A DNA stretch of 64,000 nucleotides from Strongylocentrotus purpuratus (taxonomy: Eukaryota > Echinodermata > Echinoidea > Camarodonta > Strongylocentrotidae): assembly GCF_000002235.5 (NCBI RefSeq), contig NW_022145612.1, positions 18,490,360 to 18,554,359 of the forward strand. The letters run 5' to 3'. Shown here one piece after another: positions 38,001 through 53,000 of this stretch. A program made the translations under genes and the position numbers. Each line of letters begins with the position of its first letter. Within the stretch, counting starts at the first letter, position 1. The notes beneath the pieces are model-generated. The model saw only the letters and a list, made by a program, of their open reading frames with translations. It was not told the DNA's origin and made no database searches.

Positions 38001-41000
38001 CTATCTACAAAGGGTTAAATACTTTGACTTATAATCACTCACTAGTTGTGGTTGTGTTTTTAATGAGCCAACTTTACAATATATGTCATTATAAAACCCA
38101 TTCATGTGTTCATATGATGTGTTCACAATTCTACATGGTTCATCATTTCGCTATTACTATATACATGTATATCAACATTGTAATCTCCCAGTCTGAACCT
38201 GTGACTTGAACCAAGGAGTGATTAGTAAAAAGGGCGGAGGGTAACCGAAGGCGACAGAGCGAGTGAGAGAAAGACGGAAGCATAATTAATTATTATCAAG
38301 AGATGAAAAGTGGAGAGAGGTGGAAGGAAAGAGGGAAAAAGATGAATGGAAACTGGAAAGAGAAAAGAACGAGAGAGGGTGAGGTAAAAGGCTGAGGTCA
38401 TGATAAATATATCAGCAAGTTCAGCAAAGAAATGCGCATATTATTGACTAATTATTGACTAATTAACTTATTAAGGCTTATCATTTGGCTTCTTCAATTT
38501 CCTAGAATCCTCTATTGAATCCTATTCTTATCCAATATCCATTATCGTTTCTCTCTCTTTTCCTTCTCATTCACGGTTTAATACATCACTACTAGTAGTA
38601 AAGCTTCCAGTTATCTTAAAGGTAATACAAAGTTTTGGAAAATTTTGAAAAATTGGGTGGATAGTGAACCTTTACAATTTTGATATATTTGGATGCCCTG
38701 TGGATGTTTTATTAGCACTACAAAAATTAGCCCCTAAAACACTTCTGTTTTCGAGAAAAATTGAATATAAAAATTTACCGGTGCTCCCGGTAAATTTTGA
38801 TAAATTTAAAATAGCGCCTATGGCCGTACAATGGTAGCTGCGACCATGAAAATCTCGGAATATGTAGTTGGGATATATCATTTCCAAACGGGAATAGCTA
38901 ATCGGTTGATTTTAGTCAAGAAACATTGTTTCATAGCTAAATTAATATCTTGACCTTGAGAGGGAGCTATACCACATAAAGAGTTTATTATTTATAATTT
39001 CATAACTTTAGACTCGATTTCAACCGCGACAAAGATCAATGTATATTGTAGGAACGCTTATGCTTCCAATATGTTATTTTGAACCAAATTCATGACCCCA
39101 TACTAAAACTTTGTAATACCTTTAAGCTTATTGATTCTATTTATGTCTGTTGCATCGACAACACTACTACTCGTGGGTCTTTCTTAGGCTAGCGCTTATG
39201 GAGGGGACGCCGCTTGGCAAGCCTAGCAGACCAGGCTCGCAGCGCTGCCTCCTCCCTCTCCCTAATCAATGTGATCATCATCAAATCCACCATACTACCA
39301 AATTACATGGGAGGAAATCGACAGATTTTAATCTATTTCCCTTTGAAAATGTTGCGTCCCCAACTCCCCAAAATTGCCACTTGTACATACAACTTCATAT
39401 AAACGTACAGTAATATTTAATGTACCTTGCTTATGGAGTACTATACCTCGTAAAATACATGAATTGAAATGTGTTAACACTTTCAAACGTAAATACAAAA
39501 AATACTTGATGGACGTATATTGATATTAGCTACAGATTTTAACGGTTGTTAAATTCATTATATTTTACATGTAATTGTTGCTTGTTTCACTTTTTATTAC
39601 AGCTTAACTTTTTATATTTGATTAATTGGTCAGCCGCATACAAGGACCACCTCCTTTCTGGCTGCTACCAGCATTAGCAATTTCCTTTGTATTATTCATG
39701 TTTGTTAATTGATTCTGTGTATTTCTGTGTTTATCTATGTTAGTAATTGTAATTGTGTAAAACTTTGTATACTGCTTTTGTTTTACCCTGTATGTTTTTT
39801 ATTGCTTGGCAAAATAAATTGAATTGAATTGAATATAGTATGTTGCTTAAAAATTGGGCTGATTTGTTAGAGTGATTGAAAGGGTGTGTTTTCATTCAAC
39901 AAAAAAAACAAAAAAACATGGCGCCCAAATATTTGAATATTCGCTTGTGAGCTTTGGAGTGTACTCGGGTACCTCATTACACGGTTGTGCACAGCCTTAC
40001 TATTGGTTCTCATGATAATGCGATCACAAGCTATTTGTGGATACGTGAGCCCTGTGACCTTTGACCTTGTGACCCCAAAATCTAATCAGTTCATTGGCTC
40101 TGCAAGATACATACATGACCCAAGTTTGGTAGGAATCCATCAATCGGTTCTTGAGATAATGCGATAACAAGCTATTTTTGCATATATAATGAGCCCTGTG
40201 ACCTTTGACCTTCAACCTCATGACCCCAAAATCTAATCAGCTCATGGGCTCTGCAAGATACATACATGACCTGAGTTTGGCTGTAATCCGTTCTTGAGAC
40301 AACGCGATCACAAGCTATTCTTGCATACATAATGAGCCCAGAGTCCTTTGACCTTTGACCTTGTGACCCCAAAATCTAATCAGTTCATTGGCTGTGTAAG
40401 ATACATACATGACTTAGGTTTGGCAGGAATCCATCTATCGGTTCTTGAGATAACGCGATCACGAGCTATTTTTGCATACATAATGAGCCCTGTGACCTTT
40501 GACCTTGGATCTCGCGACCCCGAAATCTAATCAGCTCATTGGCTCTGTGAGATACATACATGACCCAAGTTTGGCGGGAATCGATCAATCGGTTCTTAAG
40601 ATAACGCAATCACGAAAACGGGACGTACAGACGTACAAACGTATGGACGGAACGACTTACGGACTGACGGACAACCCGAAAACATAATGCCTCCGGCTAC
40701 TTTGTAGCGGAGGCATAAAATTATGACAACAAACAACGTAGTTTATTATTAAATCAACCAATGAAATATGAAACCTCAAGTTTTAGTTCCTTCATAAACC
40801 ATTTATATTATCAATTATAAGCAACAGAAGCTGGGTTTAAAAGAAAAATGTTAAATATTCACACAGAAGTAAAAACATTGAACTATTTCAAACAATCTGT
40901 ATTTACAATATCATCCACAGCATTACTACTTTAAGCATGACAAGAGGTGGGACAGTAAAAAGGTTGGGGAATCCACTCACTTGCTGGCATTATCGTGGCA

Positions 41001-44000
41001 CCAGTATCGTTCTCATCCATGTCTTCCCCATCGGAAGAGTCATCATCACCGACGTCATCGTATGCTTCGTTTTGTTTGGGCGCATCCTGCCTGATGTCAT
41101 CACCCCCTTTTTTTGGCAGGTACTGGTCGAGGAGCTGATAGGTGTCAAACATCAGGTTGTGGATAACCTTGCCCACATGCTCAAGGTTGATCTTGAAATT
41201 TGAGTACCGAATGCATAAATTTGAGGTGAAACATTAGATAGTACGATACGTGCCACAGAGAGATAAATGCTCCCAAATCATACTTCAGTCGCACTAGTGA
41301 GACCGACAACAGACTGATGAAACACAGAATAAGAATTTATGTTACAACATATGGCAACGGATTGCTCAGTGTGGAGTCGGTTTGGCAGTGTGACTCATAT
41401 ATCAACTTCTAACACTAATTAAATATTTTACTTCAGCCCTGCATGGACCTAAAAATATTCCTTAAAGTTACCCTAAACTAATCCTGCTCTTTAACTTTAT
41501 TACCAACTTTAACCCTGAACTTTAATCTTGATGAAATAATATCTTAACTAAATATTGAATTAGTGAAATAAACACAGAGGTATACATTCTAAAGCTCATA
41601 CTGAGAAGTTTACTTTAGGACATGCATAGAAAAATATATTGAATATTGTGAGTTGCGAGTAGATACAATAATGCCTTTCCTTATACCTTTGCTCTTTTTT
41701 TCTTCAGCTGCTTTAGAAGTGAACTGGATTGAATCTGTGAAAAAGAAGGAAATGGATCTATTCATAGATAACTGCAGCTTCTGAGCTTTTACTTATCATG
41801 CTATAATGATGATTAACATTGCTCGTTTTTTTAATTTGCCATTTTCCAAAATTACATGGATTCTTAAGAGACTGTAAAATGCTCTAAGATATATCCATTT
41901 AGTACTCAAGTGCGAATGTCTTATTTTCTAAAAAGTTTTTTAATGCACTTGTGACAATTTTGTCATCCATTTATCATTATCCTCTTAAAGCTCGATCATT
42001 TTAATTCCTAACAGTAAAATCAGTCCAAAATAACATTAGTTTTGTTTTGTGTATTTTTGTAAAAGGGACTACAATGTTTAATTTGAGAATCAATTACTGG
42101 TATTCAAACAAATTTTTTTTTCTCCATGTTTATTGCTCCACAGACAAGGGTATCAATTTGTATCCGTGGTTGGGGGGGATGATAGTTGCCAAAATATTTT
42201 CGGCAATGGATCAAAGCAACCAAGAGGTAGAAGCGTGTGGCAGGTTGCACCCCTCCCCAACTGCGTAGCCAGGATTTAATTTTAGGGGGTGGTAGTAAGC
42301 AACCGAAGCGCGCTCCCTAGAAGGTTGGGTGTAGGGAGGGGGGAGTTCACCTCCTCCGCGAAGCGCGGAAGCTTTGACGTTTCATTAAATTATTAGAGAA
42401 AGAAGACGATTTGTTGAACCGTTCTCGACTCTTAATCTTTGTTCGAATCAAGGTCCCCTTCCTCTGCGCGTAGCGCGGAAGCTCTGACGTTTCAATCGAT
42501 TAATAAAGAAAGAAGACGATTCGATGTGCCATTCTCGACTCTTAATCTTTATCTGAATGCAGTTTCCCCCTCTCGCGCGAAGCGCGGAAGCTCTGACATT
42601 TCATTAAATTATTGGAGAAAGAAGACGATTCGTTGTATCGTGTCCTTGTCTGATTGCAATTTGCCCCCGCCCTATCGCGCGAAGCGCGGAAGCTTTACCG
42701 TTTCATTAAATTATTAGAGAAGGAAGACGATTTGTTGTATCGTGTCCTTGTCTGAATTCAGTTTTTTCTCCTCCCGCGTGAATTTTGTTGAAAATCATGT
42801 GATATCACGAACATTTATTAATCACTTGTATGAAATTGAGAATAATTCATGGATTGATTTTATTGGAGGGTTGAACCAACCAGTACCCCAGTGACATAGA
42901 CCTACATCAGCTTTTCAATAAAACAAAAATAAGTTGTGACATAATAATCTTTCTCCAAAAATGAAAAATGTTTTAGGAAATATCAGGAAATAAAATAAAA
43001 ATAAAGATACAATGACGTGAATTTTAAAAAGGGTGAACGGAAACAACATAACAACTAGTGAACTATCTTATAAGTCATACTAATGTCCGAAAAATTTTCT
43101 CCTTGTCTCTGTTCTCATCACGAATTCGTCACAGAGTTCATCTATGTTTACATTGTCCAGGATGGTCTGATGTTGCAGATTGCTACTTTTGCGCTTCGCG
43201 CTTAACATTTAGCTCGTTGCTTTTTGGCGCACTGCATTTCTATGCTGCTGTCAATTTAAAGGACAAGTCCACTCGAAATATAACTTACTTTTAATAAAAG
43301 TAGAAAAATCAGACAAACCAATCAAAAAAAGTTTGAGCAAAATCAGATAACTAATAACAAAGTTATGAATTTTTGAAAAAGTATGTAAAACTATGGAACA
43401 ATGAGAATCACAACACAAATTGCCAAGATGGTTATCAGTTTGTGACGTCATGTCCTCACAACTTATCAATTGCTTTACATAGTTTAATCCCATTAATTTC
43501 CCTTTTTATCCCCCAAAACTTGATTTGCCCAAACCTTTGCCCAGGTTATATGATTTGTATCATATTGCGTGCATGACATTTCCCAAAAACTTTTATGAAT
43601 TTTGAAGAATTGATAATATTTTCTGAATATTGTATTTCATAATTATTGATTTTTATATAAATAGTTTATCAAAATTCAATTTTTTCATGATTTAACTGGA
43701 CACAAGTTACTCTTTATTTGTGCATCCACACAAACACATATTACTAACAATCTAACTTGGATGCTGGTGTGAAGAAATAAGATTCTTAAGGTGAAAATAG
43801 AAAATTTATATTATCAATATACAGAAAATAATTAGTGGATAGTGAGGACCATACGTCACAGACTCATGAGTGAGTTGCTAATTTGTGTAGTGATTTTCAA
43901 AGTTCCTCATGTCATTACAAATTCATAACTTTCTTATTAGTTATCCGATTTAGCTCAAACTTTTTTTGATTGGTTTGTCTGATTTTTCTGGTTCTATTGA

Positions 44001-47000
44001 AAGTAAGTTATTCTTCGAGTGGACTTGGGCTTTAACAAAGTGAATTAATTCATCAATTCCTGATGAAGCCGTATGATCGAGAATTCAATTTATTCTTGTC
44101 TCATATACAGTTGTCTCATTTACTTTGTATATGTATGTATTATGAAAATGAGATAGCAAAATGTGTATATTGATGGTCATCTTGCGAGTAATAACCATTA
44201 ACTACTCTCATCAGGCTCTCATCATTAATTTTTCTCTTATTTTTTTTTTATTTTTTAGGGTGAATTATTGGGGGGGGGGATGATTGTACAGGCCATCCCC
44301 CCCCCCACCTGAAATATATATCCCCCCCCATCCCCCCTGGGATCGACACCCATGTCCACAGACATTTTTTGTGTAAAGTCTACTTTTAATGAACTCTTTG
44401 TGTAAATAACCAGACAACTATAATTGCATGCGTTGTGATACCGAGATTTATAACCAAGCATGACTTAATTAGACAAGTTGACTCATGGATAATAGTTGAA
44501 ATTTGAAAATTTGAAATACCTCATTGTAGAGAATGGTCAGTTCCTTGATGGTCAAATAGTCCTTTAGATTGACCCCTTGCTCCAAGAAAAGTTCAATGAA
44601 ATTGGCTTGGTTATTGGACAAGGCATAGCGCAAGGATTCATCCAGCTGCCCTTTCTGCAAAGCAAGAGACAAGATAAGAATTAATTTCAGTTCTTTGACA
44701 ATAAGAATGGTTCACTTGGCTAATTCAAGTTCAAAAACTTTATTTGATATTCCTTTGGTTATGTTTATGGTAATAAATGTGTTAAAGATTCATATAATGA
44801 CCCACCTTTAATGATAGAGTGAGTTAACTTTCACTTAAAGATGAAGTTGAGTTCTGGTCATGCGATTGCATCGTGAAAGAATCGATGTGGAATCGACCAG
44901 AAAAGGTTGATCATCTAGCATATAAGAATTTGTGTGTATTGCAAGGTTCTGGAATCATCAAAATGATAAGAAAGTTGGCCAAGTCTTGGTAAAGTTACAA
45001 ACACTGTACACAGAAAGATGTATATGGGACTACACGAACACATGGCGTAAAAATCCTACCCCAGAGTTTTACGATGTTACATGACATTTTTAGAATATGA
45101 AGGCATTTGAAGAGCCGTGCTTTTCAGGGAACATGTGTTATCTGATGTTCTTCCACACTTGCATAATAAGAATGATAACGCTCACAAATAATTTTTCACC
45201 TCTTCCCAGAACTCAACCTTCTCTTTAAAAATCATGTCCTGGATTTCACTTTTAGAAAGTTATTCAACCGTTATTTTTAGTCAGAACATCAACACAGTAT
45301 GAAAATTCAGAAGGAAGAGCCGGTCTTACCCCCCACTCTCGATCATCAGTGAAGATCTCCCGCTTGGCAACGTCCACACGGTTCCAGATCAGAGCAAGAC
45401 GAAGCTGGTCCAGAATCCCTCCCTTGTTGGCTAAGAAAAGAAGAGGTCCAAATAACAAAAAGAATATCAACGATATGCCTCTCCTACATTTAATTATTTC
45501 AATTGAATATTAATATATGGTCTTTGTTTCTTGAATACATCAGGAATTACAAAGTCTCACTATGACAATGAATCTTGGTACAATATTCAACAGCCAATGG
45601 GATTAAAGGTTATGTGGAAATCTAAGATATTGGCAAAACACCTTGTGTGACAGACATTTTGACAATGACTAATGCAGATGGTTTGAATGATAAGATCATG
45701 GTGGCAGTGCTGACAATTATATAATATTGACTGGGCTTGAGGGGTATATAAGAAATATTTACCAAGGTAAGATCATATTGCCCTGAGTCGTAGACGAGGG
45801 CAATATGGTCTTAGCGCGGTCAATATTTCTTATATACCCCGAAAGTTAAGCCAGTCAATATTGTTATTGTTATCCAAATCAGACATCTAGAGCAAATACA
45901 TAAATCAACCATGACAATCTTAAAGAACTGAAAATTTAACATCATCTTACCTAATTTGTCATGCTGAACTCTTTGACATAGACTACATGTAGGTTTATCA
46001 CAGATTCAAATGTACAGTGTACAGGTAAGTAGACATCTCTACTAAAAGTTTTCCAAACGGTAAAGTTTCAAAACTGTCAAAACATCCAAACGAGCAATAT
46101 CCATAGGAAGAACTTTTCCTGAAAACTGGCGAAACACACTGGGAAATCCAAAACTATGTTCAAACTGTTATAACACTCAACATATGTACATAATCTCCAT
46201 GCTCAAGTTTAGTCCTTGAAGTAATTGATGGTGACATTGCAGTTGTTAAATACGAACAGTGATTGTTATACCATACTACCTGCATCCTACTTGATCTGCT
46301 CCTACTAGTTGTTATCGTTGATCCCGCGGCAACTTGCTGATTGTCCACAACTGGTTGCAAGACAACATTTACTGGTGCAGGGACTGCTACTTCATGCTGG
46401 ATAACGTTGGTTTCTTCACGTTCGAACTCAAAGGACAACTGCGAACACAAGTCAAAGTTAACTTCAAGGTCATCATCTTCTTCTACTTCTAGTAACAGAG
46501 TAGGAGCAGCATGTGGAGCTGCAACAACAAATCTCGTATTGGTAGCATTAGAAGATGAGGCCATAGTAACTGTAGCGGGTGGGGGTGGCACTGTTATCGC
46601 AGCTCGCAACGGAGTTTCCTTCTTTCCAAGGGCCTGTGCCAGAGTAGACGACATTTCACACTTTCTATCGTTGCTTACACGGCCAGTATATGAAGCCAGA
46701 CTAGCTGCCTTCATTGTTATGTCCTGACACTTGACAGATATCCCTACCTGCAAATCCTCCAGTATTGTTGTGTAGGGATCAGTAATTGTTAGAGGCGAGG
46801 AGCATAAAGAAAGACGCTGTACTATTTCTTGTTATAATTCACGAGAACTTTTAATCATCATAGATACTTGTCGTAATTATCACATTCACAAATACAAGTC
46901 TCTGTAGAATCCTTGTTCAGCGGTTGACGGCTGAAACCCAAGTTTTTCTCATTCTCCAACTTTACATTCAGGAAAGTTTGGGGAGAAAACCAATGTTGGG

Positions 47001-50000
47001 AGGGGTGACTTATTCATGCTTATCATTGGTCAATGGTCAGGGTTGTCATGGTATAATGGGGAGTGGCTATGGAGAGTGTAAGTGACTGGGGTTTGGGCCT
47101 AGTATGAGTCATAGTTATTGGAATGTGGTTCGTTCCTGGAATCTAAATCTTGGGTGGTCATTAGTGGTCAATTGTTTATAATAAAAAGTAATGGGATAGT
47201 GGGTTCTGTTTTATCATGGAGCAGGTGGGAGAAAGGTGAATGAAAGGTGAATGACTGAAGGGAGGGGGGAATAATACAAGTACTACATAACAGTATCAAG
47301 GATTCTGATACATGTGGCTCTAACACAGTGGTTTGTGTAGACTTTAGACAGACCAGCTTTCTTGGAAATGGTTGCCATCTTGTTGCCGAGACTATTCTTT
47401 CCAAGTGGTGTCTTCTTGTACCACGGTCCACAGGATGGAGCAGAAGTTTTTGGGGTCTGGAAAAGTGTGTCGCTCCTCTCGCTAAGCTTCGAATGATACT
47501 TCTTGAAGGACGCAACAGGGCAATCAGCCCTGCCAGTTGAATACATATGCCCACCATCAGTTCGTGAAGAGAGATTGTCCTCCCGTGTTTTTTTCGTCAT
47601 CTCGTCTACATTTTGAGTGACAAATTCATGTCCATTCTCATCTGTTTCGATCTTGAAATGGTCTTTATTGAGTTCACGCAAATTTTCTCTTCCTCTCCTA
47701 CAAAAATAAAGAGCAATCTCAAACCAAACCTTAGCTTGTAAGCCACTGGGTGTGTCTTGGTCAAATACAGTTGATGAGTACAGTTTTTGGAGATCCCCAG
47801 ATGCAATGGAATCATGATGTTGCACAAATCCTTTTCCGATTTTTTTCAGTTCTACTTTGGCAGCTTTGAAAGCAACATTGCAATGTGTAAATTCAATATC
47901 TTTGATGATGTCTATAACTTCATGATATTCTGATTTCAAGTATCTGTTTATACCAGCACGAATACTGTGCAGGGAACTTGTTTTGTAGTGAGTTCCGTCG
48001 GTTCGTCGTACCTCAACATAAAACTTTGCCAGTAACGCCGCTAATTCACTCTTATTTCACTCTGTTTTAGTTGACTTTTTAGTGTTGAACGTATCCTTGT
48101 TTTGAAGTAATTGTTCGTATTCCTCTTCTTCTAAACTCGCGAATCTAGTGGAAGTGGAGGCTGCCATGTTTGTTTTTGTTTACCAGGCGATCGCCGATCA
48201 ACTCGAGCGAATGAACGTCTGCGCTGCGCTACGATTTTGCGTGTAATCTCTATGGCGATTCACTGAATTGCATGCCGACCCGCAGTGTGTGGGAGTAATG
48301 ATTTCTTTATTTTATTGTCTTCGCCCTCAAGTGCCCGGATGCGAGACCGTGGAAAATACCAAGGTATATTTTCACTCGTCTCTACACGCAAAGTCAATAC
48401 GCGCAGGGAGACCAAGGAAAATACAAAGAATATACCCCTCCGTTCCCACTGCTAGTGAAAACTAGGGCAATACGGTTTTGTAAATGACCAGCTCAGATGT
48501 CTGATACGGGTAATAATGGTGGTGATGGTGACGATAGTGAAGATGTTGATTATAATAATGATGATGTTGATGATGATAAATAATGATGATGGTGATAAAA
48601 TGATGATGATGTTAATGATGGTAGTGACATAAGAATAATGCTGATGACAATGATGATGATGGTGATGGTGGTGATGGTGATGAAGATGGTGATGATGACA
48701 ATTATGATGATTATGAAACAATACCTTTGAGGATAGCATGAAGGATAGCACCATCAATATCCATGGTGGAACTGGCACCCAGTTCATAGACAGTAATAAG
48801 ATGCTTGTGCTGAATGCAGGCCTCGATACGAGTAAGGTGATGGTCCAACTGTTTCTGTCCAAACTCCTTCTCGATCATTTTGGCAACTTCCACTCTGACC
48901 ATCTCTGGCATCACGTTCCTCACTCTGAAGATATGATAATAAACATGTCATTATTAACATTTTATTTCATTCATATCAATGACAGGTGATCATTTTTTTA
49001 TTTAAATGAAATGATTGGGGGGTTGTTCAAATACGATAATATCTCGATACTCCTGAAGCATTATGAAGTCATTGCTTCTGTCTAAGAGGCTGTTCACACC
49101 GCAAGGGGGGACCGTGGGCGGACCGTGGATCGCGCTATCGTAGCGCGATCCACGGTCCGCCCATTGGCATTCGCCGGATTCACACCGCAGTGAGATAGCG
49201 CGGTCTATCGTAGCACCACCTTTTTGAGAGGTCCTGTTGCCATGACGCATGATGTCATGAGGTCAGAGCGGTCAAAGATTTCGCGCGCTATTACTAATTA
49301 GGAGTGCTGAGTTGTACCGATTCAGATTCAGATCGCACCAAAATAGAATGAGTATAAAATTCCAAGCATGTAGATTAGAACGATGACTTCCGGCGTGCTA
49401 TCCGTAGCTCGGGTTCACACCGGCAGAGATAGCGAGGCCTAGCACGTGCTAGACCGCGCTATCTCTTGTTTTGTGCTTGCTGTAGCTCGCTGTTGGGCGG
49501 ACCGAAACGACGTTGTACCTTCCACACCGCAGAGATAGCGCGAGCGCGCGCTAGACTGCACTATTTCTGCCGGTCTGAACAGCCTCTAAGAATACTATAA
49601 AATATAACTCAATTAGAATCTTTATGTAAATCATGGAAGCTTTAGATTAATAATTCTGAGATAAACATTCCTATAGCTATGTGAAGCATTATGATTAATC
49701 ATTGACAACTACCTACTGTTTTTGTTCTTCTCTTTGTCTCTCTCTCTCTCTCTCTCCCTTTCTTTTTCTCCTCCTCACTCTATGCATAAATCTATCAGGG
49801 TGCAATAAAGTAGTTAGGATGTATAAGGTTCACTCTGCCAGGAAACCATACTGATATGAAATGACTTGACATACAGAACCGGAAAAAATACAGGGACGAC
49901 AAAATTATGTTTTTTCCAGATTTTCACTTTAGTTCTCTGCCCTACTGTTATTTTTCTCTCCTCTTTCTCTCTGTCTCTCTCCCTTTCTTTCTCTCCTCCT

Positions 50001-53000
50001 TTCTCTATGCATAAATCTAACAGGGTGCAATAAAGTAGCCAGGATGTATAAGGTTCACTCTGTCAGAAAACCATACTGATATGAAATGACTTGACATACA
50101 GAACCGGAAAATACAGGTAGGACAGTAGGGCATATAAAGCCTGAGAGTTTTGAACAAAGAAAAATTGTTGTTTTTCAGATTTTCAGTTTTTTTAATCTCT
50201 TTTCCTCCCTTTCTTTCTACCGGAAGTATCTCTGATGAATTATACTTCAAACAGGATATCCTCCTGAAACAAGCTACCAACCTATCATAGTGTATATGAC
50301 TCTGATGCCAGTTATTAGGCAGAAATGGTTTGTACTAACACAATGTATTACAAATGACAGAGGGACTGACATTGACTTTGTTTAGTTGTACCAAATTAAG
50401 CGCACATCAATGTAGGCTTAACTGAATTAGATTTCACATGTATGATAGCAAATTGCAACCCCAAAAAAAGTAATAATGGAAAATATGAATTCTAGTCACA
50501 AGTGAAAATGCAATTTTACTTTAGTTACAGAACTTCAAATAACAATTTAACACATTGACCCAATGGCCAAAATTGATTATTCAAAAGGAGAATGAAGTTC
50601 ACGCCTACTTATCTTGTCTTGTAATAAGATACAAATTTCCAAGAAGTCAGAACTAGCTTATTCGAAATTGAAATAGTCAAGCTATAAAAGATTATGACAT
50701 AAAATCATCTCTTATCCAAATTCCATTCCATTAAAAATCAAAGAATAAATATGTATAGTCTCACAACAGATTCTAATGTATAATAAGCAAATAGCCCTTT
50801 AGAAATTGAAAGCAAACAAATATTTAATATATTTATGTAGGTTGAAGGAATAGTATGGTTGAAAACAAATATATGCTGACATCTGAAGTGGGTGTACATC
50901 AGCAATATCTGATCTGGAAGTGAGCAACGTTGGAAATGTCACGCCTTATTTTAAGATCGTGGGAATTGCATGAAGTTCTACCGAATCTAAGAGCAAAACC
51001 TTTGCCTGAACAGATAATGTAAATGTCAGCATATGCACAAATATAAATATACAGAGACTCACTCATGTAATAAAAATGTATTAAATGAATCAATCACACT
51101 TTTTTGTAAGAAGGAATACAAATATTTATACTAATTGAACCTGGTTATGAACAAACATTCTCTTTCATTATATATCTGATTCTATTCCTCTTTCTTTCTC
51201 TCGCTCACATGCTCCCTCTTCTCTCCCCTGTCTCTTCTTTTCAATCTTGCTTTTACCTCCTATTTTCTTTCATTCTCTCTTCCTCTCCATTATAATTCCC
51301 TTTCCTATCTTTCCTCCCCCCCCCATCTCTTTTTCTGTGTCTCTCTACATGTACTTATATACTGTCTACCCTCTCTATCGGTTTCTCTTGATAATTAGTT
51401 CTACTTTTTATTTGAAAGTTAAGTGCTTAAATTTCTACACAATTGTTCTTTTCTAGTCTTTATCTACTAGAATATGTGTATCAACTTTCTATTTCATTCT
51501 CACAAAAGAGCTATCAGATATACTATTAATATCAGAGGTTATAAATAGGATAAGGAAATGAAAGAGCAACAATGAACCAATATTAGAGTAAATACCTAAC
51601 TTGAGAAGATACATGTAAAAGAACTATCATATACCAATATTAGAAGAAATTTTTTTCAAGATTAAACAGACAGTTGAGTTCTTGTCTAAGACCCCAAATG
51701 CCTTCAAAGTACATGGTTATTGCTCTTGTTCTTATTTATGACATTTTTAGTGCCCTTTTAGGACCTAAAATTGCTACGAAGGTAATCTTAGAACCCAAAA
51801 TGTGTGGAATGTAGATTAAATCCGATCATACCAATACAGCTCCAATTTGACAAAAGATATGATGACCGTTCATTTAATAATAATAACAATACATGTGTTG
51901 GCTGGTTATGTGTATTATTGGCATTGGCTGGAATAAAACGTATAAGGCGCTAAATCATTTTTTCAACAGCTGGTTCAAAATTATTGAATATTTGTGGGGC
52001 CCTACAAATATTAGAAATGGTTATATTTATGGATATTTCAGCTGTTTCTGAACTGATTTTGATCAAACAAAGATGATTAATTTGCCAATTAAATTGTATG
52101 TTCTTTCAAATTTGACACTTTCTTCATTATCTCACAAAAAATATTCTGTGTAGCGCCCTCTTTACCAAAACTCAACTATCCCGTTAAATAATGAAAGAGC
52201 TATCATAAATTTAACATTAGGAAATATCTTGAGAGTCTGCACTGATCAGGTAAAAAAAAAAAAAACCTGCATTCCTGATGGAAACATGATCTATTAAAAA
52301 TTATGTTTTCTCAAAAGATCTTTTTTCCTTAAAAGATTCATGATTTACCAATATCTGGGTGTTATTACCTATACTCAAAAAGCAAAAGAGACCCTGATCC
52401 CTTCCTATGCCTACTGTGATCAGATATTTCAATGAATATACCTTGTTTCAGGAAGGATTTTTAATTTTAGGAACAAGACCCAAGAGCTTACACTTCCTTC
52501 AACTCTATGGTGTGCTGGCATGCGTAGGCCATGATGTCTGCTGCCCTCCCTGATCCAGCAACGACAACGACCGGGGTGCCGTTTGTAATGGCTTCAAAAG
52601 CCGTCTCGATGGTGTTGGGTCCACCTTGCACGACCACACATACGACAGGGATAGACACAGCTGAAAGTATAGAGATTTGAAACAAATTGGCAAAGTTTTA
52701 TTGGAGTGGACATTAATTCTTAGGGAGAGGGAGGGAAGAAAGAATGTAGTACTATTTTTAGTTGTCATATTACTTTGTCTCTATAAGGGATTATATCCCT
52801 CATGTATAGTTGCTTGCATTGCGATTGTACAGAGCACGAAAAATGTATAGATAAGTACTATCTACCTGAGATAGTACTTATTGTAAAGTAATTTTTTGCT
52901 GCTACCCCACTTGCCCACCCTTGCCCATTGAATACGCATAGCAAAGTAGGTTACGCGAAATGTCAAAGTCAATGTCAATGTCAAATGAGCGCGCATCGAC

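Noticed and set aside
48452..48862. Histidine-rich ORF on the minus strand
   Set aside because: Translation of a GATGATGGT microsatellite overlapping the real exon 3 in another frame.
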